A DNA stretch of 64,000 nt from an uncultured Sphingomonadaceae bacterium (GTDB lineage Bacteria; Pseudomonadota; Alphaproteobacteria; Sphingomonadales; Sphingomonadaceae): the NCBI GenBank assembly GCA_947497455.1, contig CANMGU010000002.1, positions 136,501-200,500 on the forward strand, written 5' to 3'. Every line of letters starts with the position of its first letter. Position 1 is the stretch's first letter. Of this stretch, positions 1 through 8,397 are shown one piece after another. The position numbers were made by a program, and so were the translations under genes. The notes beneath the pieces were generated by a model. The model worked only from the letters and a program-made list of their open reading frames with translations. It ran no database searches and was not told the DNA's origin.

Positions 1-1069
1 GATAGCCCCAGTCACGCGCCTGGCGTAGCGGACGAGCCCGGACGCCACTGGCTTCGATAACTTGCTCTACCTGCTCTCCCGGCGTTGCACCGCCGCCTTG
101 CCAATTGCCCATGCTACCATCGAAATGGGTGAGGCCGGTCAGCGGCGGGACCGCCTGTGCCAGAGCGTTTTCAAGGAATTCAGGGGCATCTTCATTGCGT
201 GCCAGATAGACCTGTTTGAGCATCGACAACAGAATGACAGCGTCCATCTGATTAAGCGGAGATCGGGATACGGACCCACCATCGGCATAGAAAAATTCAC
301 CCATAGCCTTCTCCAGCCCCGCTTCGCCGACGATCCGGCGCACCCGGCCTTCAGGGATCAGCAGCGAGGCCGCGACGACACCACTCCAAGCGACCAGCCG
401 GCCAAGGCTCGATGTCGCCTTGTCGGCCGTGCGATCGAGATGGCGTGCAGTCCGGGCGATGTTATTGAGCACCTTCGAACGGTAGATCAGATCACTCGAC
501 GACAGGATCAACGGCGCATGGCTGGCCCAGATCAGCAGCCGCCAACCACAGTTATCCGGCCGCCAGGCTGGTTGTCTGATTTTCTTACCATTGGCGTCGA
601 GCCATTCTTCCATCAGCTTTTCGGCCACCGGCAGAGCCTGATCCCGCGACGCTGCCGTATCGAGATCACGCAACCAGACGAAACGGTGGATATAATCCTC
701 AAAAGCAGGTGGCAGTTTCAACTCGGCAAAGTCGACCCCTTCCAGCTTTTTCTTCAAACCGCGAAACAGAAAATGACCAGCCCGCACGGCCATGCCCTGC
801 ACCCGGCTGCCTTCAACCGGGTCGACTGGAACGGCAAGCAGACGCAGCGGCAACTTGCCCGACAGGCGCAAACGGTGCAGCGGCATCCGCCAGGTCATGC
901 GATAGTAAAGCAGCGCGGTTTGTTCGGCGAGCGACTGTCCACGATCGCCGGCCGCACGTAAGGTCAGACTGCGGCCCTCCGGTGCCACGCTCTCCTCGCC
1001 GCTATAGCGCTCTACGCCGCTGCCCGGATCGCTGGCTGGATCATCAGTCTCAGGACGGTTTACGCTCAT
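1..1069 (-). CDS. Heparinase II/III family protein (3' part outside window)
   Basis: Reading the minus strand from an ATG at 1069 gives an uninterrupted frame of about 356 codons that runs off the window start, so the C-terminal half is missing. The visible part begins MSVNRPETDD and contains the helical-toroid type sequence (RMPLHRLRLSGKLPLRL, WRPDNCGWRLLIWASHAPLI, HFDGSMGNWQGGG) typical of the alphaproteobacterial heparinase II/III-like proteins encoded beside rpe and rsmB. Such proteins are polysaccharide lyase-like; the true substrate is unknown. Its ATG overlaps the rpe stop codon (ATGA), so it is translated in the same operon as rpe. Family assignment is by recognition of sequence and synteny. 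Confidence 0.8.
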   Translation of the reverse strand, partial: MSVNRPETDDPASDPGSGVERYSGEESVAPEGRSLTLRAAGDRGQSLAEQTALLYYRMTWRMPLHRLRLSGKLPLRLLAVPVDPVEGSRVQGMAVRAGHFLFRGLKKKLEGVDFAELKLPPAFEDYIHRFVWLRDLDTAASRDQALPVAEKLMEEWLDANGKKIRQPAWRPDNCGWRLLIWASHAPLILSSSDLIYRSKVLNNIARTARHLDRTADKATSSLGRLVAWSGVVAASLLIPEGRVRRIVGEAGLEKAMGEFFYADGGSVSRSPLNQMDAVILLSMLKQVYLARNEDAPEFLENALAQAVPPLTGLTHFDGSMGNWQGGGATPGEQVEQVIEASGVRARPLRQARDWGY

Positions 1070-1728
1070 TCACCCCTCAAAGCGCTGATATTTGCGGCAT
1101 AGTGATCAGGCCCGCCCTTGAAAGTTGCGGTCCCGGCGACCAGCGTATCGGCGCCCGCCGCTATTGCCTTGGGGGCCGTGTTGCGATCAATACCGCCATC
1201 CACTTCCAGACGGATATCCTTGCCAGTCGCATCGATGCGCTGGCGGATAGCCTCAATCTTGCGCAATTGTGTGTCGATAAAGCTCTGACCACCAAAACCG
1301 GGATTGACGCTCATCACCAATATGAGGTCCAGGTCATCGATCAGATAATCGAGCACATCTAGTGGCGTCGCGGGATTTAATACCAGTCCGGCCTGCTTGC
1401 CCAGCGAATGGATCGTTTGCACAGTGCGGTGAGGATGGGCGCCTGCTTCGGGATGGAAGGAAATGATATCAGCACCAGCCGCCGCAAAATCCTCAAGATA
1501 TTGATCGACCGGTGAAATCATCAAATGCACGTCAAAAGGTTTTTCGCTGTGCGGGCGGAGCGCTTTGACGACAGCCGGACCAATGGTGATATTCGGAACG
1601 AAATGACCGTCCATCACATCGACATGAACCCAGTCGCATCCCGCTTCGTCAATCGCTCGCACTTCTTCGCCCAGCCGCGCAAAATCGGCGGAAAGGATAG
1701 AGGGAGCGATACGGATCGGGCTGGTCAT
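1066..1728 (-). CDS. rpe: Ribulose-phosphate 3-epimerase
   Basis: This 220-residue protein has the normal length and (beta/alpha)8 pattern of ribulose-phosphate 3-epimerase, which interconverts ribulose 5-phosphate and xylulose 5-phosphate in the cytoplasm (pentose phosphate pathway). Visible family motifs are IAPSILSADFARLGEE at the N-terminus, VHVDVMDGHFVPNIT with a metal-ligand His and the catalytic Asp, LMISPVDQYL with a second His, SVNPGFGGQSFI, and LEVDGGI with the second catalytic Asp. The start ATG at 1728 follows an AAAGGAACC ribosome site. It lies between rsmB and the heparinase-like gene and overlaps the latter by four bases. Confidence 0.97.
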   Translation of the reverse strand: MTSPIRIAPSILSADFARLGEEVRAIDEAGCDWVHVDVMDGHFVPNITIGPAVVKALRPHSEKPFDVHLMISPVDQYLEDFAAAGADIISFHPEAGAHPHRTVQTIHSLGKQAGLVLNPATPLDVLDYLIDDLDLILVMSVNPGFGGQSFIDTQLRKIEAIRQRIDATGKDIRLEVDGGIDRNTAPKAIAAGADTLVAGTATFKGGPDHYAANISALRGE

Positions 1729-1846
1729 GGCGGTTCCTTTAATATCCTGCGTCTAGGATTTTTATTTTGCACCTGCAAGGCGCGAATCAGCGGATTTTGG
1801 AATGGCCTGTGGACAATTTGGGGACAGGCTCAATTTTCTCGTCTGG

Positions 1847-3127
1847 TCAGGCTTTCCGCCGCAGTCGCGCAATGAAAAAGCCGTCGAGACGCCCTTTCTC
1901 GGCAAGCATATCGGGCAGCGTTCGGACGCTCCCATTTTCGGTCGGTTCAATGCCCTCAGGAAGCTCATTGGGTTTCACCGCAGCCAGCGCGAAATCGTGA
2001 TGACTTTCCAGAAATTGCTCGATCTGGTCTTCGCCCTCTTCCGGTTCCAGCGAACAAACTGCATAGACGAGCATGCCGCCCGGTTTGACCCATGGCGCTA
2101 TCCGATCAAGCAAGGCTTTCTGCAATTCCGCACGCTCAGTTATCTGACGTGAACCAATACAATGGAGAACATCGGGATGACGCCGGAAGATTCCGGTTGC
2201 ACTACAAGGTGCATCCAGCAGGATGGCATCCGCTGGCCCGGATGGTTGCCATTTCATCAGGTCGGCAATGACAATATCCGCATCGAGTTTTGTTCGAGCG
2301 AGATTATCCTGGAACCGCTCCATTCGCCTTTCGCTATTGTCCACGGACAGGGTTTTCCACCCTGCTGCTGCAAGTTGCATGGTTTTCCCGCCCGGCGCAG
2401 CGCAAAGATCAAGGACGGTTTTGCCACTGCCTTCCCCTAGCAATCGGGCTGGCAAAGAGGCCGCCAGATCCTGCACCCAAAAGGCACCCTCGGCAAAGCC
2501 CTCCAGTTCGGTCACAGAAACACCTGATTGCATACGAACATGTCTGGGTGCCAGCTTGTCGCCACCCAATTCGCCGACGTCATCAGTCTTGAAGCTGATA
2601 TCGAGCGGCGGACTTTGCGCCCAAGCCTGTCCTGCGGCAACCGCGATATTCTCGCCCCAAATATGGGTCCAACGATCTAGCGTTTCGCCTGGAATTTCCG
2701 GATAGTCGGGAAGCGCGAGCTTGCCCGATTCCAGACCGCGCATCACGGTTGAAAAGACACCGTGCACAAGACGACGCGGCCCGCCATGAACCAGCGGCAA
2801 AGCAGTGGCGATTGCGGCATGCTGAGGCGTTTCCAATATCAGCACCTGCACCAGCGCTATCCGCAGCGCCATACGGGCCTTGGCATCATCAGGCAGGCGT
2901 TTTTTGGTCGCGCTATCGATCATTATATCAAGCGCGGTCATCCAGCGCAGTGCATTGGCTGCAATATTATGGGCCAGCGACCGATCGGATGGATTACCCA
3001 GTTTTGCGGTGGCCGCGGCCATGGCTTGATCCAGTGTCTCGCCACGCCGACAAACCGCATCAAGCAAACGCAATGCTGCCATACGGGCGGGAAGACCGGG
3101 GATTTTGGAAGGGCTTTGGGTGTTCAT
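1847..3127 (-). CDS. rsmB: RsmB/NOP-family 16S rRNA m5C methyltransferase
   Basis: The protein methylates cytosine in rRNA using S-adenosylmethionine. An N-terminal NusB-like helical domain (about residues 10-140) precedes the Rossmann methyltransferase domain. Visible motifs are VLDLCAAPGGKT (SAM motif I, about 238-249), DAPCSATGIFRRHPD (motif IV with the first Cys) and YAVCSLEPEEGE (motif VI with the second Cys). I chose the ATG at 3127 (MNTQSPSK, 426 aa) because the upstream 24 codons to 3199 look non-coding and RsmB proteins start near here. It is followed after 118 bases by rpe, a usual order in sphingomonads. Cytosine 967 specificity is inferred from the family. Confidence 0.92.
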   Translation of the reverse strand: MNTQSPSKIPGLPARMAALRLLDAVCRRGETLDQAMAAATAKLGNPSDRSLAHNIAANALRWMTALDIMIDSATKKRLPDDAKARMALRIALVQVLILETPQHAAIATALPLVHGGPRRLVHGVFSTVMRGLESGKLALPDYPEIPGETLDRWTHIWGENIAVAAGQAWAQSPPLDISFKTDDVGELGGDKLAPRHVRMQSGVSVTELEGFAEGAFWVQDLAASLPARLLGEGSGKTVLDLCAAPGGKTMQLAAAGWKTLSVDNSERRMERFQDNLARTKLDADIVIADLMKWQPSGPADAILLDAPCSATGIFRRHPDVLHCIGSRQITERAELQKALLDRIAPWVKPGGMLVYAVCSLEPEEGEDQIEQFLESHHDFALAAVKPNELPEGIEPTENGSVRTLPDMLAEKGRLDGFFIARLRRKA

Positions 3128-3257
3128 ATATCTTACATTCCGCACATGATGCGGAAACACCAATTCAACCGTAAAGTTGGTTCGGGGTGGCTCTCGCAAA
3201 CTTCCCCCATAGACGCCTACGCCCCTGGATCAAGTCCGGAGCCCGCAGCAGTTTATT

Positions 3258-4157
3258 TCACCGGGTCGGATCGAGCGCGCTGCGCTTTGGTTTGAGTCTG
3301 CCCATATCGCCAATCTCATCGGCATTATTCGACCACCCGTCTGAGCCGCCGCCACTGGCCATATCCTGTAGCGCCGCGATACGGTCTTCGGTCGCGGGAT
3401 GAGTGGAGAACATCTGTTTAACGCCAGAGGGTACGATATAAAGTTGCGCCGCCGCTGGATTGCGCTGGGCCACCGGATTGGCAATACGTTGCGCCTGTCC
3501 GGAAATCTTGTGCAAAGCAGATGCAAGCGCCAATGGCTTTCCGCTAATCTCAGCGGCCGATCGGTCAGCGCCATATTCGCGGGTCCGACTGATCGCCATT
3601 TGTACGATCATCGCCGCGAAGGGTGCAATAAACACCGCCAATATCCCGGCCAGCCCGCGGTTATCACGAAAGAACAGTCCGAAGTTAGCGAGCATCGACA
3701 CGGCACCGGCAATAGTCGCAACCATTGTCATGATCAGCGTGTCGCGGTTTTTCACATGACCAAGCTCATGCGCCATCACACCTTCAATTTCGTCATAACT
3801 CAGCATGTTGAGCAGCCCGGTGGTCGCCGCGACTGCAGAATGTTCGGGATCACGGCCGGTTGCAAAGGCATTTGGTTGTGGTTGGTCGACAATATAGACT
3901 TTCGGCATGGGCAGCTGCGCGCGCTGCGCCAATCGCTGTACCATGGTATAAAATTCCGGATGACTGCTGCCATCCACCTCTACCGCCTTGTGCATTTTCA
4001 GCACAATTTTATCGGCATTCCAGTAAGTGAACAGGTTCATCCCTGCTGCTACCAGCAATGCCAAAATCGCACCGCGCGGTCCGCCCAGCGAGAAACCCAT
4101 AACCATGAACAAGGCGGTCAGCGCCGCTAGCAACATAGTCGTCTTTAGAAAATTCAT
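3258..4157 (-). CDS. htpX: Membrane zinc metalloprotease HtpX
   Basis: HtpX is an M48-family integral membrane protease that degrades misfolded membrane proteins during envelope stress. The 299-residue protein has two N-terminal transmembrane segments (about 5-22 and 28-45), the zinc motif HELGH at about 130-134 within [13 protein letters not shown], a further pair of hydrophobic helices (about 145-190), and the third zinc-ligand region [17 protein letters not shown]. Length matches the family (about 285-300). The C-terminal tail carries [14 protein letters not shown], also standard. It lies upstream of rsmB on the same strand with a 130-base gap. Confidence 0.96.
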   Translation of the reverse strand: MNFLKTTMLLAALTALFMVMGFSLGGPRGAILALLVAAGMNLFTYWNADKIVLKMHKAVEVDGSSHPEFYTMVQRLAQRAQLPMPKVYIVDQPQPNAFATGRDPEHSAVAATTGLLNMLSYDEIEGVMAHELGHVKNRDTLIMTMVATIAGAVSMLANFGLFFRDNRGLAGILAVFIAPFAAMIVQMAISRTREYGADRSAAEISGKPLALASALHKISGQAQRIANPVAQRNPAAAQLYIVPSGVKQMFSTHPATEDRIAALQDMASGGGSDGWSNNADEIGDMGRLKPKRSALDPTR

Positions 4158-4241
4158 GCGTCTACTCGCTTGATTATCGTTATTTCTCCTTCAATATAGG
4201 GATTGAGGCGGGCTTTTTCAAACGTGCAGGAAATAGAAAAT

Positions 4242-4439
4242 ATGGCCAAACAAGATAGAAAATCCGGTGAGCGAAAACCTGGTGTCCGCCCTGACCATGT
4301 AAAACCGCCGGCCCATCTGTCCAAAAGCCCACCGATACCGGAACCTGATTCGCTCGACAAAGCCGACGCGATTTTGGAAAAGGATGGCCCCACCCGCTAT
4401 GGCGATTGGGAGCATAAAGGACTTGCAATCGATTTTTGA
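4242..4439 (+). CDS. SDHAF4-like DUF1674 protein
   Basis: This 65-residue protein ends in RYGDWEHKGLAIDF preceded by a Pro/Lys-rich disordered segment, the signature of DUF1674 (SDHAF4 family). In mitochondria SDHAF4 binds flavinylated succinate dehydrogenase A and promotes complex II assembly; the bacterial homologues are presumed to do the same. I placed the start at the ATG at 4242 (MAKQDRKSGE) rather than 4203, because the family usually begins with a short Lys-rich tail and a weak AGGAA lies upstream. It diverges from htpX. Assignment rests on the C-terminal motif; the assembly role here is inference. Confidence 0.85.
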   Translation: MAKQDRKSGERKPGVRPDHVKPPAHLSKSPPIPEPDSLDKADAILEKDGPTRYGDWEHKGLAIDF

Positions 4440-4463
4440 CGCACGTCATTTCGAGAGGGCAAG

Positions 4464-4676
4464 ATGAAATATTTCCTTGGCGTCCTGGCGCTTGTCGCCA
4501 TTGCTGGCGGTATATTCTACAGCTTCTGGATGCCCTTGCCTGATTCCCCAGCCCGCGAAGCCGTGGGTCAGCAGAAATCGATAGATCATGAACTGAACGC
4601 AGGCCATGCCATGCTACCCGAGCAACCCGATCAGATAGCCGGCGCGATCATCGCGTTTTTGCAGGAACAGCAATGA
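4464..4676 (+). pseudogene. Short membrane-anchored ORF, possible internally deleted alpha/beta hydrolase
   Basis: The 70-codon frame starts with a clear N-terminal membrane anchor (MKYFLGVLALVAIAGGIFYSFW) and after only about 20 residues continues into NAGHAMLPEQPDQIAGAIIAFL, which looks like the catalytic-His end of an alpha/beta hydrolase (pattern AGH-x(3)-E-P-x(2)-I-x(2)-AI-x-AFL). The roughly 200 residues that would hold the nucleophile and acid are absent. The simplest reading is an in-frame internal deletion that left both ends; a genuine small membrane protein is the alternative. A GAGGGC ribosome site precedes it, and its stop overlaps the start of the next gene (ATGA), so it may still serve for translational coupling. 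Confidence 0.5.
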
Positions 4677-5671
4677 CCCGTTTTGCTGATCAGTTCGATT
4701 TGGCGCTCCCCTTGGCCCTCGCGCCGATGGCACTGGCGTCTGGTGGTGATCTGGCATCGGCTTGCGCGCAGGCCGGAGCTCTGGGACTGGTCGGCGGCGG
4801 CTATGGCGATCTGGACTGGACAAGCCGGGAATATCAGATTGCTGTAGATGCCATCGGAGATAATGCTGCGGCCATGAAACGCCTTGGCTGCGGGTTTATA
4901 AGCTGGAAGTTGGCAGAAAATTCTGACGCCCTCAATTGGTTGATCGACAATCATCGTCCTGCTGCGATCATGCTATCCTTTGGTGATCCGCGGCCCTTTT
5001 CCAAACGGATCGTTGAATCCGGTACCACTTTAATATGCCAAGTCCATTCATTGAAAGACCTGCCGCTGGCAGTCGAAGCAGGCGCAAAAATAATCGTCGC
5101 GCAGGGCACTGAAGCGGGAGGGCATGGTGCCACCCAAAATATCGGTCGGGGAACATTTTCATTCATTTCGGAAACAGCAGATTGGCTTGCCGCCGAGGCA
5201 CCGGAAATCTGTTTGCTCGGAGCTGGGGGTATTGCCGACGGCCGCGGCCTGGCAGCGGCATTGATGCTCGGCGCAGATGGTGTCATGATGGGATCACGGT
5301 TTTGGGCCACCCAAGAATGTCTCGCCCACCCGCAAGCGAAGCAAGTGGCGACCGAGACTGACGGTGACAATACGGCGCGCAGTTCAGTTTTTGATATTTT
5401 ACGGCGGAAAAACTGGCCCGCCTCTTTTGATTTTCGTGCTATCCGCAATGATCTACACCGGACATGGGAAGACCGTATTGACCTGTTAAAAAAGGATCCG
5501 GACGAGGGCCGCGCCACCTATGATGAAGGCGTGCGTCAGGCGGACTATAACCGGGCACATATTGGTATCGGCGAATCTGCTGGTATGATATCCAATATTC
5601 CGAGTACCGTGGACTTGATTGGTGCCATTCAATCAGAAATGGAAGACGCGCTGAAACGGGTTCAACCATGA
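4673..5671 (+). CDS. NAD(P)H-dependent flavin oxidoreductase (nitronate monooxygenase family)
   Basis: The 332-residue protein belongs to the FMN-binding TIM-barrel family of nitronate monooxygenases and enoyl reductases. Visible features are APMALASGGDLASACAQAGALGLVGGG at the N-terminus, QGTEAGGHGA (the conserved flavin/phosphate-loop His region, about 144-153), LGAGGIADGRGLAAALMLGADGVMMGSRFWAT, and a C-terminal acidic helix. Family members oxidise alkyl nitronates or reduce small substrates with FMN; the true substrate is not determinable. Its ATG overlaps the stop of the preceding short ORF. Confidence 0.88.
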   Translation: MTRFADQFDLALPLALAPMALASGGDLASACAQAGALGLVGGGYGDLDWTSREYQIAVDAIGDNAAAMKRLGCGFISWKLAENSDALNWLIDNHRPAAIMLSFGDPRPFSKRIVESGTTLICQVHSLKDLPLAVEAGAKIIVAQGTEAGGHGATQNIGRGTFSFISETADWLAAEAPEICLLGAGGIADGRGLAAALMLGADGVMMGSRFWATQECLAHPQAKQVATETDGDNTARSSVFDILRRKNWPASFDFRAIRNDLHRTWEDRIDLLKKDPDEGRATYDEGVRQADYNRAHIGIGESAGMISNIPSTVDLIGAIQSEMEDALKRVQP

Positions 5672-5692
5672 TCGAATTTTGAGGAATGCGGA

Positions 5693-6022
5693 ATGACCGT
5701 TAGTGCAGAGATTGCTGTTCTTATTGGCGCTGTGGTTGGCGCGGTAGCGTCGATTGCAACCGTATTTCTCACCCATTGGCTGGCCAAACGGCGTGAATAT
5801 CGGCTGGATGACAAGCGCAAAGAGCGGTTGATATTATTGCTGCGCGGCGAAAAATATAAATGGCGCAATATTGAGACATTATCCTCTGCTGTCGGTGCGG
5901 ATATTATCAAGACAAAGGAATTGCTGATTGAGATAGACGCGAGGCAAAGCCTGTCGAACAACAGTTCATGGGGTCTGATTTCGCGCAATCCCTATCCGGA
6001 AGATATTCAGCCGAAGGATTAA
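5693..6022 (+). CDS. Hypothetical small membrane-anchored protein
   Basis: This 109-residue protein is not recognised. It has one N-terminal hydrophobic segment (about residues 5-28, IAVLIGAVVGAVASIATVFLTHWLA) followed at once by a strongly basic stretch (KRREYRLDDKRKERL), giving an N-out/C-in single-pass topology with a cytoplasmic helix. A GAGGAATG ribosome site precedes the ATG at 5693. It follows the flavin oxidoreductase by 21 bases and could be co-transcribed. The architecture resembles small single-pass proteins with a cytoplasmic coiled helix, but no function is claimed. Confidence 0.6.
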   Translation: MTVSAEIAVLIGAVVGAVASIATVFLTHWLAKRREYRLDDKRKERLILLLRGEKYKWRNIETLSSAVGADIIKTKELLIEIDARQSLSNNSSWGLISRNPYPEDIQPKD

Positions 6023-6037
6023 ATGCTCTGTGCCAGG

Positions 6038-6385
6038 TTAGCCGTTGGGCACCGCATAAAAGTCGCGGTATGAAATCAACTGACCATCCGCGACCTTATA
6101 TAGTCCGACCCCTTCAATATCGCCTTCAGGCCTTTTCCAGAGCCAGCGCGACCAGGCGACATGGTCATCACCGGCAATCTCCAGAACTTCAAAATGCATT
6201 TTTTTGTCGGCCAGCTCCTTGGTCAATCCAGCAAGCAATTTTTCGATAGCCGGTTTGCCCTCGACACGACCAATGGCCGGATCTTCAAATACCGCATTGT
6301 CGGCAAATAGGGGACTGAGCTTTGTGTAATCATGCGCGTTCTGGATCTCCCAGAATTTTTCGATCACCTGTTTGGCGGTTGTCAT
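6038..6385 (-). CDS. NTF2-like / SnoaL-like protein
   Basis: The 115-residue protein matches the nuclear-transport-factor-2-like fold: an N-terminal helix pair (KQVIEKFWEIQNAHDYTKL), the FADNAVFEDPAIGRVEGKPAI strand-helix element typical of SnoaL-like/ketosteroid isomerase-like proteins, and a curved sheet ending DGQLISYRDFYAVPNG. Such proteins bind small hydrophobic molecules or isomerise or hydrate them; the ligand here is unknown. An AAGGAG ribosome site lies seven bases before the ATG. It sits between the convergent gene at 5693 and the metallo-beta-lactamase, on the same strand as the latter. Confidence 0.85.
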   Translation of the reverse strand: MTTAKQVIEKFWEIQNAHDYTKLSPLFADNAVFEDPAIGRVEGKPAIEKLLAGLTKELADKKMHFEVLEIAGDDHVAWSRWLWKRPEGDIEGVGLYKVADGQLISYRDFYAVPNG

Positions 6386-6462
6386 ATCCTGCTCCTTCGA
6401 TCAGCTAGTCCGTAAGAAATAGGCACGATGGCGGTTCAACGGCAAGTCCTCTTTTGGCTAGC

Positions 6463-7431
6463 CTAGGGCGCTGATTTGGCTGATTGTTTTTGCAGTGCAT
6501 CCTTGAACCAACCCTCCACCCGGGCAATGAACTTTCCGAAATGCTGATCATCGACAAAGGCGAGAGCATCTCCTGCCTGTTGCCGTTCGCGTTTTTTTGC
6601 CATGCTGAAAAATCCAGGATGGTTCGCAAGAAACACATCGGGTGTCCAGTTGCGAGTCTTGTCAAACGTATTGCGATAATCCTCGACAATGCCTTCATAT
6701 TGCGGCGGATCCACCAGCCGATTCGCTGCCACAGTGGCAGAACAGAAGACCAGCACTTCATAGGTTTTCCCGCCCTGCTCAACATCCATTGTCCAGGATG
6801 TGCAGCCGCGGGAATGGCCGGGCGTGATATGGGCTGTCAGCGTAACGCCGCCATGACTTACCGTCTCTCCGTCGGCAATGATGCGATCGGCTTTCACTGG
6901 CGGTGCAAACAGGAAGTCCTCGTCTTCCGATCCAAGATAAAAGCCGCCTTCCAAAGCGGAGCGATCACCTTCGCTGGCAATCATTTCGGCACCGCTGATC
7001 GCTTTCAGGTCGGCCAGTCCGCCCGAATGATCGAGATGAGCATGGCTGTTGAGCAGGATTTTGATGTCCTTGGGATCATAACCGAGTTTGGTAATGGCCT
7101 CGGCAACCATCGGACCCTGATCGGGCATACCACCGTCAATGACAATATGACCATCGCTGGTCGGTATGAGAAACATGCCGAGGCCTTCGGTGCCGACATA
7201 GAAGATTCCCGCACCGCCTTCGCCGATCACCCGGAAGGGTTCGACAGCGGCATACCAGCTTGGATTATCTTTGCGCCATTTGGCCAGGTTTTCGTTTGTG
7301 ACCCGACTTGCTGGCAAGGGATCGGATTGGGCTTGATTGTTCTCTACACCAGTCGCATCTGCGATTTCAGAACCCGGCGCACAGGCGGCAAGCAACAGAA
7401 AAGGCAGGATCGAAAAACGCATTGCATTCAT
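6463..7431 (-). CDS. Subclass B3 metallo-beta-lactamase (lipoprotein)
   Basis: The protein is a periplasmic zinc hydrolase of the metallo-beta-lactamase fold, closest in motif to subclass B3 (L1/GOB-like) enzymes that hydrolyse penicillins, cephalosporins and carbapenems. From the ATG at 7431 (322 aa) it starts with a lipoprotein signal (FLLLAAC, Cys about 17). Zinc ligands are visible in NSHAHLDHSGG (about 128-138), TPGHSRGCTSWT (third His of site 1) and FLANHPGFF (last His). The GCTSW after GHSR is a B3 hallmark. I preferred 7431 over 7455 because it begins the signal peptide. Activity on beta-lactams is inferred; some B3-like proteins act on other substrates. Confidence 0.85.
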   Translation of the reverse strand: MNAMRFSILPFLLLAACAPGSEIADATGVENNQAQSDPLPASRVTNENLAKWRKDNPSWYAAVEPFRVIGEGGAGIFYVGTEGLGMFLIPTSDGHIVIDGGMPDQGPMVAEAITKLGYDPKDIKILLNSHAHLDHSGGLADLKAISGAEMIASEGDRSALEGGFYLGSEDEDFLFAPPVKADRIIADGETVSHGGVTLTAHITPGHSRGCTSWTMDVEQGGKTYEVLVFCSATVAANRLVDPPQYEGIVEDYRNTFDKTRNWTPDVFLANHPGFFSMAKKRERQQAGDALAFVDDQHFGKFIARVEGWFKDALQKQSAKSAP

Positions 7432-7479
7432 ATTTAAAGCTCCACTCCCAGGCACATCCTGGAGCGCTGATGACAGAGG

Positions 7480-8268
7480 CTAGCTTTCAAAAAACTGAAC
7501 CGTTTCGTCGTCCATCGGAAACATCAATTCAATCCGAGTTTCGCCCGCCTGGGTATCCTGCACGGATCCGAATTGTGCGATGGTGGAGAATAAGGACAGA
7601 CGGTTTTCGCCAACCCGCAAGATCGTTGGTATTACGGCTTGATTGAGATTGATCGCCGCCAGATCGGCATTCTTGACTTGCTCCAGATCAGACAAGCGTT
7701 TCATCAGGGCGGACAGCTTTTCATCTCCGCCCAGTTCCAATATCTCGGTGCGCAGCCGGGTTAGGGACAGCATCGCCACTTCATCCCAATTTTCGATGAG
7801 ACCCAGGCCGGCGCTATTGATCAATATGTCCATCATATTCACGCCGTCACCGGGATTGGCGACCGCCAACAACATCTCGGCACCCTTGTTGGAGCGAACC
7901 ACATTCCAGTACCGGTCAACCGCAATGCCGGGATAGGGGTCATGGCGGTCGAGCATCGTTGCAATGGCCTGATGCACTGGTGCAAGTTCGGGCGCGTCGT
8001 CCGGCAAACTGGGGTAGACAGCGGCAAAACCGGCCGCATGCAGGGCCTGATTGGCCATCGGCCGCGGGAGCTGCAAAGCATCGGACAAGCGCAGTACCAT
8101 CGCACGACTTGGTTTGGAACGTCCGGATTCAAGAAAGCTGAGATGCCGTGCCGACATGTCAGCCTCAAGCGAAAGATCCAATTGGCTGAACCGGCGAACC
8201 TTGCGCCATTCCTTCAATATGCTGCCAAATTCCGTGTGTACCATTTCCCGTGCCAATTCCGATGCCAT
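7480..8268 (-). CDS. XRE-family regulator with MmyB-like ligand-binding domain
   Basis: The first about 70 residues form a helix-turn-helix of the XRE/Cro type (GSILKEWRKVRRFSQLDLSLEADMSARHLSFLESGRSKPS), and the rest (about 95-262) matches the MmyB-like PAS-related domain (DRHDPYPGIAVDRYWNVVRSNKGAEMLLA) that binds fatty-acid-like or other small ligands in related regulators. An in-frame GTG three bases upstream (8271) is an alternative start. It diverges from two membrane-protein genes at 8398 and 8845. Two CCTATCAGG sites lie in between and are probably its operators, so it probably represses that pair and itself. Confidence 0.88.
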   Translation of the reverse strand: MASELAREMVHTEFGSILKEWRKVRRFSQLDLSLEADMSARHLSFLESGRSKPSRAMVLRLSDALQLPRPMANQALHAAGFAAVYPSLPDDAPELAPVHQAIATMLDRHDPYPGIAVDRYWNVVRSNKGAEMLLAVANPGDGVNMMDILINSAGLGLIENWDEVAMLSLTRLRTEILELGGDEKLSALMKRLSDLEQVKNADLAAINLNQAVIPTILRVGENRLSLFSTIAQFGSVQDTQAGETRIELMFPMDDETVQFFES

Positions 8269-8325
8269 CACCTGCTCCCTTTGTCTGGATTATGGCATCA
8301 TGCCAGCGCAGCACAAGCCGCGCAC

Positions 8326-8358
8326 TTACCTATCAGGTAATTGTTTTCCCTATCAGGA
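8326..8358. promoter_or_regulatory. Two operator-like CCTATCAGG sites, 21 bp apart
   Basis: The sequence TTACCTATCAGGTAA (8326-8340) is a perfect inverted repeat with 6-base arms and a 3-base centre. Its core CCTATCAGG recurs at 8350-8358, exactly 21 bases later, which is two helical turns. The pair lies between the divergent XRE/MmyB regulator and the membrane-protein operon, where an autorepressor would bind. Binding by that regulator is inference from position and symmetry. Confidence 0.6.
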
Positions 8359-8397
8359 TCGGCTTTCAATCTCACCAACTGGAAAAGGAGATTGACT

